Source: Scleromitrula shiraiana (taxonomy: Eukaryota > Ascomycota > Leotiomycetes > Helotiales > Sclerotiniaceae). Taken from it: a stretch of DNA of 64,000 nt. Below the pieces are notes generated by a model, which searched no databases, was not told the DNA's origin, and saw nothing but the letters and a program-made list of their open reading frames with translations. The position numbers were made by a program, and so were the translations under genes. Each line of letters opens with the position of its first letter. Position 1 is the stretch's first letter. Shown piece after piece: positions 56,969 through 64,000 of this stretch. Where the stretch lies: positions 1,612,001-1,676,000 of the forward strand of contig JABELC010000004.1 in the NCBI GenBank assembly GCA_028455995.1, read 5' to 3'.

Positions 56969-57874
56969 TTATGCCTGGGGTCTGTTTGGGTCGACGGTTC
57001 CCTTGACCTTAGCAGTCTCGGGGGCACCTTCACCCTTCTTGCTTTTCGATGGGTCGTTGGTGATGTCTAATGAGTGCTTGGTGTCGGTGTTGCTCAGGCC
57101 TTCTTGTTTCTCTGATTGGGAGTTCTCGCCAGCGGGTTCCTTAGAAGCAGCAGCCTAGCTTTGTTAGCCTCTTGTAAGCTGTCAATTGATGGATCGGTAT
57201 ACCTTATCGCCATCCTCTTTTTCAGCACCAGTTTCGCCCTGCTTAATAGCAGCCTTGCTCTCTAAGCGAGCCTTGTTTCCACCCTTTGCATCAGGGATTG
57301 ACTTTCGGACGTTTTTCTCGTCCTCGCTGACTACATGGTCATCGTCAGAAGAAGCTGGAGTGTCTTCCTTAGACTCATCATCACTGCCAGAATCCTCAGT
57401 CTTCTCGCTATCCTCGGACTTCTCTTCGATCTTAGCTGGCTTGTCTTCTTCTTCGGATGTTTCCTCATCCTTAGACTCTTCTTCGTCCTTAGATTCCTCC
57501 TCCTCCTCTTCCTCCTTGTGCTCCTCGGAATGTTCTTTGTGGCTATCACCGTGGGCTCCGTGACCGTGTGACGATGTATCTGGTCCATTTTGAAGGAGGA
57601 AATAGCATGTTGGAAGTGTAACAGCTACAGCTCCGGCAGCCCTAAATGACGTATTTGTTAACAACCATGTTTAAAACCATGGCAAGAATGGTAGATATAA
57701 CATATATCCAATTCAAACTAACCAGACAGCATCACCGCCTGCCTTTGCGGATCCATGTCCCCCACTAGCATAAGTTCTTCTGGCAATTTGGTTGATCAAT
57801 TGAGGTCGAACTGCTATCGGCCTAGCTCGGAAGTTGCGCAAGTTTCGCAAAATTGCTGTTCTAGAGAATGCCAT
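56969..57874 (-). CDS. Acidic mitochondrial membrane protein of unknown function
   Basis: Three exons (57723-57874, 57203-57641, 56969-57154; introns 81 and 48 bp) give 258 residues. The N-terminus (MAFSRTAILRNLRNFRARP and following, 10 basic and no acidic residues before residue 40) is a strong mitochondrial presequence. One short hydrophobic segment crosses the first splice junction (AVWAAGAVAVTLPTCYFLLQ, about 48-67). The rest is a Glu/Asp/Lys/Ser-rich disordered tail, including a GHGAHGDSHKEHSEEHKEE segment and long acidic runs. The tail would face the intermembrane space or matrix. The layout is conserved in other ascomycetes as I recall, but no function is known to me. Confidence 0.78.
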
Positions 57875-58759
57875 TTTCGGAGGGGTAAAAATGGGCGAAT
57901 TAATGCTAAAGAATTATACTTAGAATTGTAAGCAATCAATATTAGATATGCAAAAGAATTGAATAGGGAGCTCACAGATTCAATTGAGAAGAGGGGGGTT
58001 TGTATAATGAATAATTACTATAGTAGGTACTGTACAAGCTGGAGTGAAAGACTGTAAACGTATTTCGTAGAGGGTTGGTTGAGTTTACTGCCAGGATTTT
58101 TGTGCTGTCATTTTCATCTAATCATCATGACCAGTCAGAAGCATCGGAGCTTTGACTAATAAATGAAAAACCGGGGCTTGGCTTGAACCGTGCACCGATT
58201 TGGAAAGTGAGGAAAAGCGTGGAAAGCGAGGAAACCTAATCCGAGCCAGGCACGTCAGGCAATAATTCACTTTTTAATGCCTTAACTTCTAGTCATCAAT
58301 TTTAACCTTTAACCCCACCACCTCTACCTACTCCACCATGTACAACCCACACAAACCATAGATAGATAGCTTTAGGTCCTCGGTGGGATGGATGTTCGAT
58401 ATTCAACTGCTCGGAATCTTCTACAAAAACCTCAACTTTACTTTCTTTTCAACATAAATTTTACCCATCTACACTTCAATATTGATTTTGAGAAATAGAT
58501 CCAAGTAAATACTGGCCAAGGAGGGCATCAGGGGTACGTAGTTTTATATAGTTCTATCCTAAAGTTACTAACATTTATGACGTTTGCTAGACAACTATCC
58601 ATTTACACACACAAACCATTATCGGAAACCTCTAGATTCTCATGATAATTTGATATTATCAATACGAAAACCATCTCCTATACTCGTCCTCTTCCTCGTC
58701 CTTATCCTCGTTTTCTTTCTCGTTGGTTTTCGTTAGTATCGCCATCTATCCATCTCACA
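57875..58759. other. Divergent intergenic region between the mitochondrial protein gene and CAND1
   Basis: 885 bp serving two divergent promoters. No RNA gene or repeat seen. Sequence before CAND1 is pyrimidine-rich with a CTCGTCCTC-type tract at 58680-58735. Confidence 0.45.
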
Positions 58760-61700
58760 ATGTCCAACGCAATTACAAATAATCCAACCTCGCAAACGGT
58801 AGCAGCTTTACTACCTAAGCTTCACGATGTCGATCCTGATTATAGATTCATGTCCTTGAATGATCTTTTCCAGGTCTTGACAATTGGCAAACCAGATTTC
58901 CTACATAATGATTACAATACTGCCGCAAAAACAGTGGATGGGATCCTTAGAACTTTGGATGATCAGAATGGTGAAGTACAAAACTTGGCTATAAAATGGT
59001 ATGTTTATGCTGCTCAATTAGACCAGAACAATAGCTGATTAAGTTTCACAGTTTGGCTCCTCTTGTTACAAAGCTACCAAACAATATTTTAGCTCCTCTT
59101 ATCGAGAGACTCTCGAATTTAAACACCGAAAACTCGGTTGATAACTCCATTCCTGCAATGGCCCTGCGAACAGTGGTCGTAACGCTTCCAAGACCTATAA
59201 GTGGTGTTTCGCCATCCAAAGATGTTATGGAAGCATATTCTGCAGTCAGTAGGGTCCTCATTCCAAGATTAGTTGGACATCTTGTCCTCCAAAAGCCACA
59301 AAAAGGGAAACTACCATCACCTCCACCTGGCATGCTCGATCCCACTACAAATTCAGAAATCGACTCAGATGCAGTTGATGTTCTTATTGAGGTTACAAGA
59401 TGTTTTGGTCCTATGTTGCAACAACCCGAAGTTGAGGCATTACAAACAATAGTCGTTAGTATTCTGGAAGCTGAGCGAGCTAGTTCTGTCGTTAAGAAGC
59501 GTGCTGTAGTCGCCGTCTCTCTTCTCGCTATGTACTTGACCGACGATGACCTTAGTGGCTTTGTATCTCATATCATTGAGTGCCTTCGCAACTCACACCT
59601 CACCCCTGTTCATAGACGTCTATATGTTACCATTCTTGGATCAATGGCTAGGTCGATTCCATCCCGCTTTGGACCATATTTGAAAATGCTTGCACCATTT
59701 GTTCTTGCTGCATTAAGTGAGCAAGAACTTGCAGACCAAATCGAAAACTCCGCGGAGGATGGAGAAAGAGATCCCGAGATTGATGATGTAAGAGAGGCTG
59801 CACTTGTCGCGCTCGAAGGTTTTTTGGCTTCATGTGGTACCGAAATGCGAATCCACACAGAGGAAGCAATCGCTGCTGCCCTCCGCTTTCTCAAATACGA
59901 CCCAAATTACAACTATGATGATGACGAAGAGATGGGAGGCACTCAGCCTGACGAAGATGATATGGCTGACTTTGACGAAGACGATGATTTTGAGGCTGAT
60001 GCTGGATTCGACGATGACGACGATGATGCAAGCTGGAAGGTCAGAAGATGTGCCGCAAAGACGTTGTACACTTTAATCTCAACCAGGGGTAGTGGCGATT
60101 TGCTCGACGATGGCACTCTTTACACACAAGTTGCACCTACCCTTATTCAAAGATTCAACGAACGAGAGGAGAATGTACGATTGGAAGTAATTGCCGTCAT
60201 GACGTCTCTCATTCGTAAGACTGGCGAGGGTGTTATTGTTGATTTTTCACCGGATGAGGGATTAAACTTAGCCCAGGTTCCTCAGAGTCGAAAGCGAAGA
60301 CGAGAGAGCAGTACTTCTGCAACTTTCGATACAAAGACCCTTCTTTCAATGTCCGCTGGTTTGATTTCACCAACTATTGAACCTCTTCCCGCATCTGGAC
60401 CACGAACAGATTTGGCCAAATTAAGCCCTATCATTGTCAAGGGGGTTGTGAAGCTACTCAAGACCAGCTCGATACCAACCAAGCAAGCACTTATCAACTT
60501 ATTGGATAGTATGGTGTCTGTTCAGAACGGAGGTCTTGCAGAGTATTTTGGTCAACTTGTCGATCCCATCATGGATTCAATCAAGCCCCAATCTGGTGCA
60601 TCGGCTTCCTCAATGGTCACCAGTGGTAGCGCCGCCTCTGCTACTGCAAACACTCTAAGAATTGCGGCTCTTAAGCTCCTTGGTGATGTGACAAAGACGC
60701 ATTCGTCAAGTGTTCTACAGCCCTTCCTTCCTAAAATTATTCCTGGGGTCGTTTTAGCTGTGAATGACAAATTCTATAAGATTTCTGGGGAGGCCATTGG
60801 CACAGCTGAACAGCTGGTAAAAGCATTGACTCCTCCACGATCAAAAACAGTAAAGCAAAACCATCAAGATGATATTGCAAAATTATATCAAGTCATCGTT
60901 GGTCGTGTTTCTGCTACTGATGCAGATGTAGAGGTCCGACAACGCGCGATTCATGGTTTAGGAATTATGCTCGCTCGCACAGCAAGCCCAGAAGGGGCGG
61001 CATTATTGTCGGCAAATGATCGAAACGCTGCATTGGATATATTGAAGGACAGGCTTAAGAACGAAACTACTCGTCTCGCTGCTGTAAGAGCTATCGATAC
61101 TGTTGCCGCTTTGTCGACTATGAAGGAACAACTCCAGCCGACTTGGATTCAGGAAGTATCTTTGGAGCTTTCTGCTCAATTACGAAAGGCAGATAGGGCT
61201 CTTCGAGGTGCAAGTCTTGCTGCTCTCAAAAACTTGATCATCTCTCCTGCCGCCAGAAGCTCTCTTGATACCACTACCATCCAAGGTCTTGTCAGCGCTC
61301 TTCTGCCACTTATAACAACCGTCGATTTGCATCTTTTAGGCCCCGCATTGTTGGTTCTCGCCACTCTAGTCATTGACTATGCCAATATTGTTGTTACCGA
61401 TCAATTGAACACTGCGCTCTGTGAACTGCTCGTCGCAACCCTAGGTGGCGCTGTTCTCGATGCAGTTCTTCTGCTAGTAACCAATATTGGAAAACAAGGA
61501 GCTGGTCAGCCATTGATGAGTGGTCTTTTGAAGAATGTCAGCACAAGCGGAGATCCCACCGTGGTAGGAAAAGCTATAGGTACACTTTTGGTCTATGGGG
61601 GCTCTTCAGTTGGTGTCACGCTGGAAAACTTCTTGGGCGAGTTGCAAAATTCATCCTCTGATGAAGCCAAACAATGCCTAGCATTAGCTGTTCTTGGAGA

Positions 61701-62965
61701 AGCCGGACTACAATTGGGTACACAATCCCCGTTAAAACCATCTACATTCACATCTCAATTTCAATCTCGCTACGACAAAGTACCTCTAGCAGCAGCCGTT
61801 GCATTGGGACGCGCAGGAGCCGGTAATATTCCAGTATATCTTCCTGGAATTTTGAAGATGATGACCAAGAGTGGAAACGAATTTTTACTACTACATTCCA
61901 TTAAAGAGATTCTCCAACAGGCTGGAAACAACCCTACTGATATTACTCAACATACAGCATCATTGTGGGAGAGGTTACTCTCTGCTTCACAAGCTGAAGA
62001 TAACAAAGCTATCGGTGCAGAGTGTATTGGACGATTGACGATGCTTGATCCTAAGGCCTTTATGCCACAACTTAATGTGAGTGGTTCTTGATTTGAAGCG
62101 TGAATGTATTAACTGACCTATTTGCAGAACTATCTTTCAGATCCATCTGCCTCAGTCCGAGCAATGGTTATCCAAGCTATACGCTATACATTATCAGATA
62201 ACGATGAATCATTTGATTCAATTTTGAAGACAATGTTGATTGGCATGCTCAAAGTCATGCTTTCCGATCCCGAATTGGAAAACCGTCGCTTGGCTTTGAC
62301 CACTTTGAATGCGGCTGCTCATAACAAGCCAGAGTTGATCAACCCTAACCTAGGCCAATTACTTCCTCTTGTGATGAATGAGTCGCAAATCAAGGCGCAA
62401 TTAATTCGAGAAGTTATGATGGGTCCTTTCAAGCACAAGGTTGATGATGGTCTCGAAGTCCGAAAGGTAAATACAACATTATATTTCTTCTCTTTGGCGT
62501 TGCTAATACAAATTATAGAGTGCATACGAAACTCTATACGCTCTTATGGAGACTGCATTCTCACGTATCAACATTCTTGATTTTTACGACCGAATTATCG
62601 CTGGTTTGAAAGACGAGCATGATATCCGAGCACTTTGCATCCTCATGCTCAACAAGTTGGTTGTCTTAGATCCTGATGAGACAGCCCGTCGTCTCGATGC
62701 CATCGCAGACTGCTTCCGCATAACCTTATCCATCAAACTAAAAGACACAGCAGTCAAGCAAGAGATCGAGAAACAAGACGAAGCAGTAAAGAGCACACTT
62801 CGAGCAACACTGAATTTACACTCTCATATTCCAGCGGCAAGTACAGCTATGGGTGCTCATGGAGGTCAACATCAGACATGGAGGACTTTCTGGGAATGGG
62901 TAGAGAAGGATTTTGAATACCAGATGAGGATGTTGAAGGATGAGAAGAAAGATTCGGTGCTTTGA
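58760..62965 (+). CDS. CAND1: Cullin-associated NEDD8-dissociated protein (CAND1/TIP120)
   Basis: Four exons (58760-58998, 59052-62076, 62128-62466, 62519-62965; introns 51-53 bp) give 1349 residues. It is a HEAT-repeat solenoid from end to end, with the N-terminal LLPKLHDVDPDYRFMSLNDL, an acidic insert at about 364-407 (DDDEEMGG, DFDEDDDF, DDDDDD) and the TIP120 C-terminal block starting around VRKSAYETLYALME and ending before a hydrophilic tail. CAND1 binds un-neddylated cullin-RING ligases and exchanges their substrate receptors. In Aspergillus nidulans the homologue is split into two genes; here one uninterrupted gene encodes both halves. Every splice junction preserves frame and family consensus. 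Confidence 0.95.
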
Positions 62966-63788
62966 ATCTGACGTGGATATGGATTATGACATCGATGATA
63001 TAATTATGACAATGACGAATATGAGGGTGGTGATTGATGAATGGGCGTAGCGAGAAGGCGAGCCAATCAGTAATTCTGGGAGGTTTTCTTTTGAGAAAAC
63101 GGAGGGGGGGGGGAAAGGGAGAGAAAAGATGATTTGCAACCTACATGAATTACATACACATGTCATTTATTTCTGCTCTTCTGCTTCAGATACCTATATA
63201 TTGATGGATGGATGATGATTGACGATAATTGAGATAATACCAAAATATTATTATAAATCCTTATGTACCATCTACATATCATATGTTTACGAAGAATCTT
63301 CCTAGTAATAGATAATCAATATCACGTCACATAACATACCAAATATTCAGCCTGAAGGGGAAAAAAGCCAAATGAGAGAGGAGTTTGTCTTTCTTTCTAT
63401 CTATCATTCGCACTAAAAACTCGAGTACGTATGTATATTATTACAAGGTGAGAAAACAAAGTGGTTATGGTATGAGTTGCTGTTTTGTGTATAAAGTTAC
63501 ATGCAAGATTCTTCTTACTTTTATCGTAATATAATCTTCTATTCCATGCCTGCCTGCCAGATTGAGTTTTTTTCTCCATTCATCCCCCTATCCATCCATC
63601 CCCTATCCGTCCAACCCCCTTACATGAATTCATTGTATAAGTTGAACCCATTCGTTGTCTTTGTCGTATTTTACACTCCCTCTCTGACATTTCATAATAC
63701 ACGGTACATGTAAATCATCCAATCACCTATTCAGAAGCAGCCTCCTGCCCTCCCCATCAAAGCCGTGGTATAAATCTCCTCCGACCCT
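62966..63788. other. Convergent 3' flank between CAND1 and mitochondrial EF-Tu
   Basis: 823 bp, no gene supported. A G-run (GGAGGGGGGGGG) at about 63102-63113 is the only compositional feature. Short frames at 62984-63166, 63397-63579 and 63501-63713 lack features. Confidence 0.5.
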
Positions 63789-64000
63789 CTACTTGATAAT
63801 TCTCGTAACCAACCCAGTAGCGACCGTTCGTCCACCTTCACGAATATTGAATCGCTGTCCAGCTTCCAACGCACATGGTTTCTCAATCTCACACTGCATC
63901 TCGACGTTATCACCCGGCATGACCATCTTGGAGTCGGCATCTTCGGTTCCCTCGGGCCAGTGAAGAGCAGCTGCCTCATCGGCCGTTCGGATGAAGATCT
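63789..64000 (-). CDS. TUF1: Mitochondrial translation elongation factor Tu, C-terminal part (gene continues beyond window)
   Basis: The minus strand from 64000 to the TAG at 63789 encodes the last 70 or so residues: IRTADEAAALHWPEG, KMVMPGDNVEMQCEIEKPCALEAGQRFNIREGGRTVATGLVTRIIK. MVMPGDNV and RFNIREGGRTV(A/G)TG are signatures of domain III of bacterial/mitochondrial EF-Tu; cytosolic EF-1alpha ends differently. The protein delivers aminoacyl-tRNA to mitochondrial ribosomes. Most of the gene, including the GTPase domain and start, lies to the right of the window. Confidence 0.93.
   Translation of the reverse strand, partial: IFIRTADEAAALHWPEGTEDADSKMVMPGDNVEMQCEIEKPCALEAGQRFNIREGGRTVATGLVTRIIK

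Overview
This is a eukaryotic, filamentous-ascomycete window. Genes carry short spliceosomal introns of about 50-80 bp (GTAAGT/GTATGT donors, CTAAC-like branch points, TAG/CAG acceptors), are spaced 0.3-2 kb apart on both strands, and include fungal-specific families (Fung_rhodopsin/PTH11-like proteins, fungal-type laccase, fungal ferric reductase). The low GC content, pyrimidine-rich 5' regions and gene repertoire suggest a leotiomycete, perhaps a Sclerotiniaceae member (Botrytis/Sclerotinia/Monilinia type). That placement is inference; nothing here fixes the species. Exon coordinates below were derived by hand from splice consensus plus reading-frame continuity.

Layout. 1-8 kb: the 3' end of a GBD/FH3-type Rho-binding protein gene, a repeat-bearing gene-poor stretch, weak small-gene candidates, then a PPPDE-thioredoxin-PUL fusion. 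8.7-14 kb: the Golgi nucleoside diphosphatase GDA1 and an unrecognised five-TM protein with a long disordered tail. 14.9-23.5 kb: a Fung_rhodopsin membrane protein, a T5orf172 (GIY-YIG-like) protein, an HGGG-type alpha/beta hydrolase and a secreted protein. 24.6-26.8 kb: a seven-exon laccase with a possible decayed laccase scrap beside it.

28.7-40.8 kb is an accessory, metabolism-like block: a second Fung_rhodopsin protein, a meroterpenoid-type UbiA prenyltransferase, a salicylate-hydroxylase-like FAD monooxygenase, a class I methyltransferase, an opine-dehydrogenase-family enzyme and a ferric-reductase-family oxidoreductase with an alternating-methionine motif. No PKS, NRPS or terpene cyclase is visible, so if it is a biosynthetic cluster the aromatic substrate must come from elsewhere. 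Prenylation, FAD hydroxylation and methylation are the same kinds of step used to build ubiquinone-like prenylated aromatics.

40.8-44.2 kb is gene-poor. From 44.2 kb onward there is mostly housekeeping: secreted RNase T2, Tem1/Spg1 GTPase, glycine-cleavage H protein, hydroxymethylbilane synthase, a large PLAC8-domain protein with about 20 degenerate H-x4-C repeats, an acidic mitochondrial membrane protein, CAND1, and the C-terminus of mitochondrial EF-Tu at the right edge. Microsatellites cluster at 46-49 kb and an extremely AT-rich island lies at 49.35-50.1 kb.

Most distinctive observations: the backbone-less prenyltransferase block, the H-x4-C repeat array, the eight alternating methionines in the ferric reductase, a 10-nt microexon, a strong G-quadruplex motif just after the RNase T2 stop codon, and a repeated within-gene switch from C-rich to G-rich coding strand.
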